Below, in pieces: positions 40,301 through 51,300 of a DNA stretch of 64,000 bases (within the stretch, counting starts at the first letter, position 1; each line of letters opens with the position of its first letter). A program made the position numbers and the translations under genes. The notes beneath the pieces are model-generated. The model saw only the letters and a program-made list of their open reading frames with translations. It had not been told where the DNA came from and made no database searches. The stretch lies in NCBI GenBank assembly GCA_950097015.1, contig CATNEN010000005.1, positions 2,719,501 to 2,783,500 of the forward strand, written 5' to 3'. This DNA is from Macrostomum hystrix (lineage: Eukaryota; Platyhelminthes; Macrostomidae).

Positions 40301-42433
40301 AGTGAATTTAGATCGCGTATTTTCACTTCGCCGGCTTCTAAACGCGATTTGAGTTCAGTGTTGGCCGACCTAATGTTATCTAGTTCGTGCGACAATTCAG
40401 TAACTTTAGCAGCGTCCATTGCCGCCGCTGCAGCTGTGGAGCGATGCAGTTGAGCGTCATTCTGAGCCTCTGTCAATTCCTCTTTTAAATTATCTTGTTC
40501 AATTCGGCACCGATTTAATTCTGATTGAGAGGCCAACAATTCCTGACGTAATTGTTCCAACTCTTGACGACAAAAACGAGTTCGCTGATCAATATTAGTC
40601 CCTACTGCCTGTTGGTCGTCGCTTTCGTCGGGAAATAGTACAGCTTCCAATTGTTGAGACTTTTCAGCTAGGCTGGCCCGAACAGATGCTAGTTCCGCTT
40701 CCAGTGCTGTTGTTTGCTGGCGATTCTATAGGTTGGTGAGTGATAGAGAATAGCATATTTGCTGTGTATACTACTCATACCTTATGAGATCAGTAGTATA
40801 CTGCGTTTTCTTACCTCTTTTTGAGCTTAAAACAAATGGTTACTGATTTTTTTAGGTATATTCGTATTTTTATCCTGCACTTTTAGTCTTCAAGTGAAAC
40901 CTCCATTTCAATCCCACCAGTTCTCGGGCTAAATCCCCATTCTGTATTGTCTACCTTTGGCTGATAATCGAACTCAAAAGTGCAAAGCACACGGGGGTTT
41001 TATCTAAGTGTTTCGAGCGTCGGACTAACGACTTGAAGGTCATTTGTTCGAATCCGGACTCTACGGGAATAATTTGTATTTTTGGCGAGACATTTAACTC
41101 TGCATTGCTTCAGTTCACCAAGCTGTTAAATGGGTACAGATTAGTAGATTACACTAATTGGGACATGTGTAATCAATTTTTATGAAACCAAGGAGATGAA
41201 AATAAGTAGAAGGCAAAATAGAGTAGATAGAAATCTTACCTGTTCCTGGGATTCCGCCAGACGTTTCTCTAAATCTTTAACAAAAGCCTGCTGTTTCTCG
41301 ATGATGCTGTCTTTAATTTCTAAAATAGCGGCAATACCGTCAGTTTGATCATTATCACCATGGTCGTCATCATCAGCATTAGAGAATGGTTTGGGTCGGC
41401 AACGGCAGCCAGCTAGTCGAGCCCGGACTTGGTCGAGATCGGCGGCGGTCTCAGATAGGCTAGCCTGCAACTGCTCACATTTGGCAGCCGATTGACTCAA
41501 CTCCTGCAAATATTGGTTTTCAAGTCGTTCATTTTTTTAACTGAATCTCACATAATAAACAAATATTTCTCGATAAATTTACCTGCAATTGCAAAGTCTT
41601 CTCTAGATTTCTCTGCTGTTCATCTTTGAGACGATCTTCGAGACTGGCCGAAGCGGACTGGGCTGATGTTAATTCTTCTGTCAGGCGCTGCACCTCGGCT
41701 GTCAGATCGCTGAAAAAAGCAGAAATTTGTTGCGGTTTGAGGTAAATTTTTAATTGATTCTTAATTGTGAGGCTTTAATGCATTACGTCTCACCTTATTA
41801 TTGACTTTACGTACCAATAGTACTAATGTAGAAGCATTTTTGTTAAAATCACGGAGTAAGTGATTTTAAAATCATTGTCAAAATGATTGCCGATATGTAT
41901 TGAAAAATAGTAATCAAGATATAAAATGAATGCAAAGATACCGGAGAAGATAAGTTAGTCAATAGGGCGGTTGAGTAGGTCAGGTCAGTAGGTTAGGTCA
42001 GTGGGTCAGTCAGTGGGCCAGTTGTGAGTCAGTCAGTGGGTCAGACGTGAGTCAGTCAGTGGGTCAGTTGTTGAGTCAGCCAGTGGGTCAGTCAGTAGGT
42101 CAGGTCAGTGGGTCAGTCAGTGAGTCAGCCAGTAGGTCAAGTTTCAATTTACCTAACCCATCGTCTGTTTGCCTCCATCTCGGCTGCTCCGGCCGACGAA
42201 ACCGGCGGCTGACGAAGCGTCGGAGGCGGTCTCAGCGGTTGCAGATGATGCGCTGTAGCCGTGGACGCCGCCGCCAGATGCGCATAGCCAGGTGGCGGCA
42301 TCGGTGGCGGGGGCACCAAAGAAGTGGACGCAGCAGCGACGGAGGCTGCAGCGGAGGCGGCTGACGACCAACGCTGCTGAAACTCAGACGGGCTGACACC
42401 CGGCGGTAGAGGATTCGAATAGGCCGAGGAATG
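37388..42433 (-). CDS. Coiled-coil protein A, multi-exon, N-terminus not found
   Basis: Exons deduced from frame and splice sites, 5' to 3': 42153-42433, 41583-41709, 41240-41503, 40133-40725, 38935-39076, 37388-37741. All phases agree, giving at least 586 residues. A Pro/Ala/Ser-rich start (PSEFQQRWSS, then PPPPMPPPGYAHL) is followed by almost continuous coiled coil, a Cys/acidic break (GCRCRPKPF...DDDDHGDND), and a basic NLS-like tail SPKRPRLA. The family is not recognised. Paralogous to the next gene. An upstream first exon is expected between 42440 and 43199 or beyond. Confidence 0.75.
37870..38830. repeat. 30-bp minisatellite in the last intron of gene A
   Basis: About 32 units of GGGTCAAGGGAAAGTGGATT plus a variable AGGAAGGAT-type end. 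Open in both directions because of unit length; not coding. Confidence 0.96.
39350..40060. repeat. 22-24 bp minisatellite in gene A intron
   Basis: About 31 units of the AAGAGCGGATGGGAGCGGAG type. Two copies of a small hairpin insert (AGAGCGGTTCTTTCTCCGCT) lie near 39450 and 39600. Lies in the intron 39077-40132. Confidence 0.95.
41005..41180 (+). mobile_element. SINE, degraded copy, in gene A intron
   Basis: It matches the copy at 36378 over GAGCGTCGGACTAACGACTTG, the B-box area and CTCTGCATTGCTTCAGTTCA, and lacks the tail. Confidence 0.75.
41957..42140. repeat. GTCAGT-type tandem repeat in gene A intron
   Basis: Irregular units of about 12-20 bp built from GGTCAGTCAGTGGGTCAG, ending just before the exon at 42153. 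Confidence 0.85.
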
Positions 42434-42484
42434 CTGCAATAGAGCAGATTAAACCTCAATTCAGAATTGCTCACTGCTCCTATT

Positions 42485-42570
42485 CAGCCAGATCGGCAAC
42501 AGCCACAGCTAATGCGGCGGCGTACAGCTGTTCAGTCCGCGGACTGGGGAGACCGCTACACCCTAGTTGA
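42485..42570 (-). mobile_element. SINE 3' fragment, inverted
   Basis: The reverse complement of the tail of the 36378 copy: CAGCTAATGCG, GCTGTTCAGTCC and GACTGGGGAGAC are shared. Confidence 0.65.
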
Positions 42571-43199
42571 TCCTGAACTAAAGCGCTAGAGAATCATAAG
42601 AGTCAGAGTGGGTGGGTCCTGAATTTTTTTTCTAACGTGCATTAAAAACAATAGGCGAAATATTTCATTCTAAACATACTAGCAAAAACTAAATCATAGT
42701 TAGCACACTGTAATGTAAAGAAAGGTTTCAAACATGTAAGAAAAATCTTGCCACTTTTTTAACACAAAGAATGAAACGTATAAAGTGCAGATTGCGAAAA
42801 AAAAGACTGACACGCTACTTTCAATAGTGTGCAGCTCACAAAAAACTGTTTTGTTAGAGAGGTATTTATTTTATTACGATTAAACAAATATTATAATTGA
42901 TCGCAACAGAGTGCTTTAAATGCGGAATATTTTGTAAAACGAAAAAATATAGTATTTTATAGCGAGCTTTTTTACTACTATAATATATAATCTAGGGAAG
43001 AGATGGATGACTATCTTAATTAGGTACAGGCCTTTCAAAAAGTCGATTTTGGTACAGATCGTGAATCGAAAGCTAGATTCCTGAATACAAACCGTTCTTG
43101 AGTTCAAATAATACATTCCTAAAAGACCTGAACGAATCAGAATGCACTCTTAGAAAGTAGTGCACCCGTGATGCGTTTAGCATACTAACAACACAAGGT
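42571..43199. other. Region between genes A and B
   Basis: AT-rich. It should contain the gene B 3' UTR and perhaps the first exon of gene A; I could not identify either. Confidence 0.4.
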
Positions 43200-46100
43200 T
43201 CAATTAAAAAACTCATGCCCAGATAGTTCCACAGCTACAACAGCGCGAGCAATTGTATCGCTAGACAGATTGGCAACAAAGCCGCACTCGAACAGTCTGG
43301 CGATGCGTGCCCCGAGGCCGCCGCCTTTCTTTCGACTCAATCCGTACTGCCGCCAATCCACGCCGTTGACCTTAGCCAGGGCTAGGCGCAGCGGATTAGA
43401 CCAACTGCCAAGGTCTTCGATTTCAATCCACGAAGCTCTGGGCCTAATTGATCCATCTTCGATGCAGGTCTTTCTAGACCGAAGCGAATAGGCGGAAGCG
43501 CAAGCAAATTTGCAGCCTAGTTGACGCAGTCTTTCAACAACCTTTTCTAGGCTGGCAATGCGAAGTTTGACTGAAGATGGACAATCGACTAGCTCATTGC
43601 TAGAATCTAGTTCCGCAAGTCTAGGAGGTTGATGAAGTTCAGTTAGACAAATGCACCGTCGCTGCGGTCGCGGCTTTTCAACTGGCGCTAAAGGATTATC
43701 TGACGACTCAGTTGAGCAGACTTGTGTAACAATGGACTGGATAATATTAGCAACAATAGAATTAACTGCGTTGGAATTCTCAATTAATTCTCCATCAGCT
43801 CTTACTGGGGAACACACAGCTGGTGAAGCTGACGAATACTCGACGGAAACGAGCAAATTATCTACGACTATTGGCGAACAATCAATTGGCTGGTCTGTTT
43901 CATCAGGTGTGCACTGCGGGGACACATGTGCGTTCTCGGCATTAAACGGCAAGTCGAAGTAACCAGATGATACTAGAGAATGCTCCATCGCACAAGAGTT
44001 AGGATAATTTGTAGCAAGAGAAAAACTATATGCCATATCTAACTGATCGGTAACTGAAAACATATTTTCAATCATTGCAGCAGGTGGTCGTTGAGGTGAT
44101 GTAGGTGAATGCGATTTCTGTGCAGCTTTGGGTAATAAATAGCACGTATCAATCGAGTGATCAGCCGGCAAGGGTATATCAACCGATGTCAGATTCTCAT
44201 CAAAATTTGGCTTCAGATTAGCTGTCGAAAAATAACTACTTTCCGCGGAGAAAATATTGCAATCTTTAGGCGACTGTACATTATTCACTGACGAAAGTTG
44301 AGATACGCTGGACTCAGATTGAACATTCTTCGAATAAGAATGATTAGTTAGAGCAGGCAGGGTTTTCAGTGTAAAGCTTGAATCATCAGCCCGAATAGAT
44401 CCGGCTCTGTTGTCTAGGTTTATCGGCGCCGGAAAATTTTCGGGCGAAACATGCCTTTCTTCAGCCAAAGTTGGTACAACTTTAACCAATACACGAGAAT
44501 ATTTCGTCTTAACTGCTGCATCTTCAAACGATACCTGAGAATATTTCATCGTAACTGCTGCATCTTCAAGCGATACCTGAGAATCTTTCGTCGTAACTGC
44601 AGCATCTTCAAGTGATACCTGAGAATCTTTCGTCTTAACTGCTGCATCTTCAAGCGATACCTGAGGATCTTTCGTCTTAACTGCTGCATCTTCAAACGAT
44701 ACCTGAGAATATTTCATCGTAACTGCTGCATCTTCAAGCGATACCTGAGAATCTTTCGTCTTAACTGCTGCATCTTCAAACGATACACGAGAATCTTTCG
44801 TCTTAACTGCTGCATCTTCAAGCGATACCTGAGAATCTTTCGTCTTAACTGCTGCATCTTCAAGCGATACCTGAGAATCTTTCGTCTTAACTGCTGCATC
44901 TTCAAGCGATACCTGAGAATCTTTCGTCTTAACTGCTGCATCTTCAAACGATACCTGAGAATCTTTCGTCGTAACTGCAGCATCTTCAAGCGATACACAA
45001 GAATCTTTCGTCGTAACTGCTGCACCTTTAACTGACGCATGAGAGTATTTTGATAAACCTTCAGTCGATGCACAAAAATTTTTTGTTGACTCAGTAAAAT
45101 GTCTAGTCCTGACAGATTTAGGTGTGCGAGAAGAATCTTCACTGACAAAAGGCGAGTCTTCTTGGGCGTTACCAGTCTCACTGGAACCATGTCTGAATTT
45201 TATTAATTCGGCGCGCAACTTCTTCACCTGCTGGCTAAGTCGGTCAATTAGTGATTCGCGTTTCTCCAACTCATGCTTTGCCTCCTGCAAACATACGATT
45301 GGAAATCAGTTATTGCTATAAAATAGAAGTTTAAGTATCAAATAGTTAAGTTTTTAAAACAGACTAACACAGACCTGAAGTACACTTGAAAAACGCTTCC
45401 TTTGCGCCATTTCGGCAGCTAGTCGAGCTGCTTCGGTCTCGGAGCTAGAGGCGAGTCTAAAAATGTCAAATCAGGTTCAATTCAGTTTTTTAAATCGAGT
45501 ATACCAGGGGTCGGCAAACTCCGGCCCGCAGGCCAGATGCGGCCCTCGAAGCTCCCAAATCCGGCCCGTTGCACCTTCTGACATCTACAGTATCCTGTTT
45601 CATCTCACTCGTGTCTAATCTCTCCCGTGTCTCATCTCTCCCGTGTCTCATCTCTCCCGTGTCTCATCTCTCCCGTGTCTCATCTCCCCAGTGTCTCATC
45701 TCTCCCGTGTCTCATCTCTCCCGTGTCTCATCTCTCCCGTGTCTAATCTCTCCTGTTTCTCATCTCTCCCGTGTCTAATCTCTCCTGTTTCTCATCTCTC
45801 CCGTGTCTAATCTCTCCTGTTTCTCATCTCTCCCGTGTCTAATCTCTCCTGTTTTTCATCTCTCCCGTGTCTAATCTCTCCCCTGTCTTATCTCTCCCGT
45901 GTCTCATCTCTCTCGTGTATCATCTTTCTGTGTCTCATCTCTCCCGTGTTTAATCTCTCCCGTGTCTCATCTCTCCCGTGTCTCATCTCTCCCCTATCTC
46001 ATATTTATACAGTCAATGCGGCCCGCTGTCGTCTTTTAGGTTCTCTCTTTGGCCCGCCAGCAAATAAGTTTGCCTACCCCTGGAGTATACAGTTACGAAT

Positions 46101-46498
46101 TTTTAAACTTTGAGAATCAAGACAATTACCAACCTCTCTTCTAGCATTTTCAGGCGAGACTTCATAGCTTCGGCTTCAGTAGCGCCAGTTTTAATTTCGG
46201 CCTGAGCATCAGCCAGTTTCTCCTGCGCCGTGACAGCCTCGGCGTAGGCGGCCTGAGCCAGCAGCTCATGTCTAGCCAGTTTAGAACGCAAACGTTCAAT
46301 CTCGCCCAGGTAATAGCTGGTTCTGCGCGGATTATTACCATCGTTATTGCTTTCAACAAAAATTGCGGCCTCTTTAGCAGCCGGTGGTTTAATTGTGCTT
46401 CTCGATACGGCTGAAGAGGCCGACGATCCAGCTGGTTGATGCTGATGCTGCAGGGCGGCCAAATGGCGCCTAGCTTTCCTATGCGTCTGTTGATGACT
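43200..46498 (-). CDS. Coiled-coil protein B, tandem paralogue, N-terminus not found
   Basis: Exons: 46134-46498, 45375-45456, 43200-45284. The first exon's donor is GTTGGT, chosen because it keeps phase. Residues run from SHQQTHRKARRH through coiled coil (RTSYYLGEIERLRSKLARHE) to RKRFSSVLQ, then EAKHELEKRESLIDRLSQQV, matching gene A in sequence and splice phase. The 694-residue last exon is novel: 13 or so 14-residue repeats, a long Ser-rich region, and a Cys-containing C-terminal domain (WRQYGLSRKKGGGLGARIAR). At least 843 residues. Function not recognised. Confidence 0.75.
44495..45030 (-). repeat. 42-bp coding repeat in gene B
   Basis: About 13 in-frame copies of the 14-residue unit KTKDSQVSLEDAAV, with few substitutions (S/F, K/T, S/Y). 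Serine and threonine fall in a fixed rhythm, next to acidic residues. Confidence 0.92.
45505..46082. mobile_element. hAT-type MITE in gene B intron, 578 bp
   Basis: Ends CAGGGGTCGGCAAACT and its near-inverse AGTTTGCCTACCCCTG. The 8-bp duplication GAGTATAC is exact (45497-45504, 46083-46090). The interior is mostly a 16-bp tandem repeat. Confidence 0.93.
45588..46005. repeat. 16-bp minisatellite inside the hAT MITE
   Basis: About 26 units of TCTCATCTCTCCCGTG and close variants. It lies wholly inside the MITE, so it travelled with or grew within it. Confidence 0.93.
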
Positions 46499-47131
46499 CT
46501 GAAAAAACGATATTTGTGCGCAATATGCGCTACTCATTGGCCGAGCTACAGTAGTACAATCATACGTTATACTTAAATTTATATTTAATGCAGGCACCTA
46601 TTGTAGAGCTAATCTGAAATGTCTTTAACTTGCTTAGGCTTATAATTTCGCTATTTCAGCAAGAGAAATAACGAACTTGTTCAAGCTACACCCAAACATT
46701 TGAACAGTTAAGGAAAAATAAACAGCAGCGCCGCGTAAACAGTGTGTATATTATAAAAAGAACTTAAAACTGTTAACCGACTTTAATTAAATTAGCATGC
46801 GAATTCAAATTGAGCAAAAAACTGATTTTGTCATTCTAATTATTTTAAACAGTAACAAAATTGCATAAAAAAGCACGGAACAATAAAGATACTGAATTAA
46901 GAAAGCTGAAAGTATGGCAGCAAAAACTGTTTGGCATTCAAAACAGCCAATTAAACTGTGGATAGGGGAAAAAAGAGAGGTCTAAACAATATTTAAATGC
47001 TTAATTTTAAACCGCATTGACCGATGTGATGGATTGATAATTTAAAACAAGCATTGGATAGAAGAGCAAGCAAATATCCAAATGATTTTCTACATTTTTA
47101 TCTAAATATTGATGTATTTGATTAAGGTATC
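46499..47131. other. Upstream of gene B
   Basis: AT-rich. The first exon or promoter of gene B should lie here or further right; none is identified. Confidence 0.4.
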
Positions 47132-47724
47132 TTAACAGTAGAACTACCAAGGGGGATTTTTTGCTGCACCCGAACGGAACAATGCAAGCAAACGAAACTC
47201 AAGAACACGGGCCAACTTTTTGTTGCGCATCTTCTGAAACAAGAAACAAGTCGCCAGCTCTTCAGACCGTCGAGATATTCAATGTTTCTGGCCGAAGGTC
47301 CGATTTTTCCCATAAGAGCTAGTGTATTTCATACACCCCTATACACGAATTTGCACTGCGCCTCAGTGCGGCCTTTCCAGACCTTCAAACTTTATCAGCA
47401 TGTCACCCGAATGTGCTTGCATCATCTCCGACTTCGGCAGTCACCGACCTTTATCTAGATCTATCTCTCTTATCTATCTAGACCTTCAAGAGCTACAACA
47501 GGTGGAACTAGGACACTATGGACACCCTGACGCGAATTTCTCCAATTTCACCGTTCAAGCCTAACTATTAGGCGCAGCTCAACCACAGGACACCCTCGAC
47601 TAGTCTGCCAACCAATCAGTCACCCCCAAAGCATTCAGGCGCTGGCAAAAACATTTTCAGGGGGGGGGAATCCCCCCTTGGTATAAAAACGGGCGGAAAA
47701 ATGGCTTGGTAGTCCTACTGTTAA
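47132..47724. mobile_element. TTAA MITE (piggyBac-like), 593 bp including TTAA
   Basis: Terminal repeats read CAGTAGAACTACCAAG at the left and, inverted, CAGTAGGACTACCAAG at the right. TTAA flanks both sides (47132-47135, 47721-47724), the piggyBac target. A G-run and GGTATAAAAACGGGCGG lie near the right end. No transposase. Related copies are at 29815 and 55546. Confidence 0.9.
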
Positions 47725-48313
47725 GAAACGCATTCTTAAATGGAATTCTTAGCTGGCACACTCAAGACCATAGACTATGAAGAACCCCTTGAAGAAAATG
47801 AAGTTCAGATTATATTTAGATTTTATTTTGAAAGATACTACTAAAAGCATTTAGCTTGCTCTAATCTGATTGACGTTAGATTAAAGAAAATGATCCAATA
47901 AACAATAGCAAGAAAATAACACTGAATACTATTTTATTGCCCATTAAATAGTAAATAATAATTTAATACAATATTACGTTTCGAGATTGTAGTAAAACAC
48001 TGAAAACAAAGATATACTTGACACATGAATTTGGCTATTATATTACTTATTTTAAATTTTAAAAAGCCTAAGAAAACGTTAAAGAGTTTAGCATTCGAGC
48101 ATTAAAAAAAACTTGGATAAAAAGCGAGTTACCAAATTAAGTAAAAAAGCAGTGTTTCGTTGAGAACAAAAAAGAAAGCCATGAAAATATTTATAGCAAC
48201 AAATGCATGCTACAAGCATTATAATGAATACATACGCTTTTAACGCAACAACAAATTGTTACGTTGCCATAGCAACAGATCGAGCACCTTTATTACACGA
48301 CGCTATTAGCTGT
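47725..48313. other. Region between the TTAA MITE and MCPH1
   Basis: AT-rich, with no coding frame recognised. It includes an X-box-like site at 48263. Confidence 0.4.
48263..48276. promoter_or_regulatory. X-box-like palindrome (RFX site)
   Basis: GTTGCCATAGCAAC is close to the ideal RFX site. It lies 38 bp past the MCPH1 stop and upstream of gene B (minus strand), so if functional it would more likely serve gene B. Confidence 0.35.
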
Positions 48314-51300
48314 TCAGCTGTTAAACGCTTTGCCAACAATAGTGCCAAGCGAATCAATTCCAATAGCAAGACTAGTATCCTTAGCCGGGTAATCCTTAGC
48401 CTGTAATACTCGTCCAAGTAATACGCAGTCGATAATCCACACAGGCGACACTGATAAGGCATTAGACCTACTGCAGCCGATACAGATAGGCGCCGATCGA
48501 TAACTATCGGAAATTCTACCGCCAGCCGATTCGATCAAATTTATTAATTGTTGTTGAGCCTTCTTAGAGTCCGAATTGGCGATACCAGATGAGAAACACT
48601 GCGGAGCTACGTACATTTCGGCTAGTTGAATAAACAGCTCAGATCGCAAATCAATGCCTGCCTTCTCATTGTCGTCAATGTAGTCCTTGTTAGCTAGGCG
48701 CGATACCAGATCTCGAGTCTGTTTAGCTAAACTGTACGGCTTCATTGGTAACCAAGAGCGCCGACTAAGACTGTCAGTTAGCCAATCGATGCTAATTATT
48801 GGCACTCCCAAAGCCATGCCAGTTAGTAGGGCCAGGGTGCGTCGAGGAGGATTCGGCGTAACTAATACGGCAGTTTGAGCACTCACAGTCTCAGCCTGTT
48901 ATAAGAACAAAGGTTTAGAAATTAATTGAGTACTACTTGAAATATAGAGATTAAAATCTTGATAGAGATGAGAGTCAGAACTAGAGATCTAGATAAAGAT
49001 GAGAGTCAGAACTAGAGTTCTAGATAAGAGATGAGAGTCAGAACTAGAGTTCTAGATAAGAGATAAGAGTCAGAACTAGAGATCTAGATAGAGATGAGAG
49101 TCAGAACTGGAGATCTAGATAATAGATGAGAGTCAGAACTAGAGATCTAGATAGAGATGAGAGTCAGAACTAGAGTTCTAGATAGAGATGAGAGTCAGAA
49201 CTAGAGATCTAGATAGAGATGAGAGTTACAAATAGAGAGTGGCAAAATGAAATTATAATAAGTGAATTCAAAGCACATTCCACTTAGCAACCAACCGTTA
49301 ACAATCGATAGGTCTCAGGCATTCGACTCAGCGTTTTTTTAACATCGCGCTTCTGTTCGCCGCTGAGACCGGTAATTGACATTAGCGGCAGTTGAAAATC
49401 GTCTAAAGAGCGACGAGACGACGAAGCAGTGGAACTGCCACCTTGGCTGTTAGGAGCAGTCTTACTGTTAATCTTTTCCTGGCTTACAATCTTCTTATTA
49501 CCGAGTTTATTATTTTTAGTGGGCTGGATGTTATTAGACACTGGTGAGTCGGCATGAGAAGCGTTGCGCTGAGAACGCCGCCGCTTTAGAGGTCGTCTAA
49601 TGTTAGACGCAGCATCTACTGAAGCCTCGGTGGTAGAAGCTTTGTTACTACTAACTTCTTTAGTAGTAGCAGAGAAAGCGGTGCGGCTAAATTCAGTCGA
49701 ACTGCTAGCCGAGTTAGAGGCGACACTAGTCGAAGGAAACAATGGACTATCGACTACTGACGGCCCGGAGGCGATCCTTAGTGCCGATTGGCGTCTAGGA
49801 CGACTGTTGGAACCGTTGAAACCATTAGCTGATGATGCTGCTGTTTCGGCTACTGAATTCTCGGACTCTTTCTGCTTTGAAGCAACATTGGTCTTACTTT
49901 TACTATGGCGTGGGTTATTTTTACTCGCACTGGACGCTTTCTTGCTGTCTTCAGTTTCGCAAGCGTCCAATATACCCAAGCCTGAACTTGAGCTGTTAGT
50001 GGAAGTCTGCGACGATGCAGCGGAAGACTCTTCGGCAATGTCCAATAGTGTGGCAGGCTCCGATATCTTGGAGCTTCTTCTACTACTGCTCCTAGAAGCA
50101 ACTGGAGCAGCAGCAGATGCTTTAGTATCGCTTGTAGCTTCAATGGCGTTGTCAAGCAATGCTTGAGTCTCATTGTCCAGATTTGACTGTCGGCGAATGT
50201 CCCAAAGGGCGACGCGGGGCGAAGATCCCTGACGATTATAATCCTGCGGTGACGACGGGCTCAAAGAAGAAGCTGCGGATGACGAACACGACGGCGGAGC
50301 AACGGGCGTAGAAGTTGGAGCCGGCGCTATCACAGTCGGACTTGCTGGCACCGGGGCTGCAAGAGAAGCATTAGTGGCAGAGATTGCTTCAACTAGAGGA
50401 CACTTCAAAGGAGCCGACGATCGATTAGCAATAGACTCCAAGCTGGCAATATCGACATTAGACGCAAAGGTAATGCGCCTACTATGCTGTTTGGCCTTGT
50501 TACTAGCCAATTGCAATATGGACTTGCGAGTAGACGAAGCGGTAGACAGTTGTGAACTAGAAGGTGTGGGTGTCACTAGCTGTGAACAGACCTGCTCCTC
50601 TGTTGGCAGTTGCTCCAGCTGTTTCTGCTGCTGCGGCTTTGCACATGGTGTTTCAAAGCGACCATTGGCTTTTAAAATGGCTACTAAACCAGTTTGAAGA
50701 TCGCTTATTGCTGGCCCCTTTAAGCAGGGCAGTTGGCGAGCGATCGCAGTGCTAGATCGCGGCTGACCAAAACGAGCTCGTACGGTAATGTTGGAAGTTG
50801 GTTTGGCTTTGATTCGATCTTCTGTTGCACCGCGCCCGTCGCCGCCGCGACCAGGCAAGCTGGCAATAATCTGGCCAGGTGAAGGAGCCACACAATGCTT
50901 AGCGGCTTGATTATCGGAGTCTTGAGCTAGCATCTGTAGTACAGGCTTGGGAAATGACCGATAACAAGCGATCAGATCCGCAGGCGCCGGAGAATTGGAC
51001 TGTTCTATTAGCTCATCATCGTCGTCATCATCGCCCGGATTGTACAATCGTCTAAACTTTCTAGCTTTGCCATCTTTATTTTTATTACTATTGTTGCCCT
51101 TGCCATTAGGCAGATTCTCTAATAATAATGAATCGACAGACGATGTTGGGGTTTCCGACAGATCGACACCTTCAAATGGACGACGCAAAGGCTGCGACAG
51201 AGGCAACGGCGGCGGCGGAAGAGGCGGATTGAATTTTGATGAAACAGCGCTTACAGCGACAGCAGACTGGTCTAATTGATTATTTTGATGTTGAAGCATC

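Noticed and set aside
44714-45190. 158-residue basic frame on minus
   Set aside because: Alternative frame of the gene B 42-bp repeat.
49600-51279. Plus-strand frames across MCPH1
   Set aside because: Low-complexity antisense of the Ser/Ala/Gln-rich region of MCPH1.
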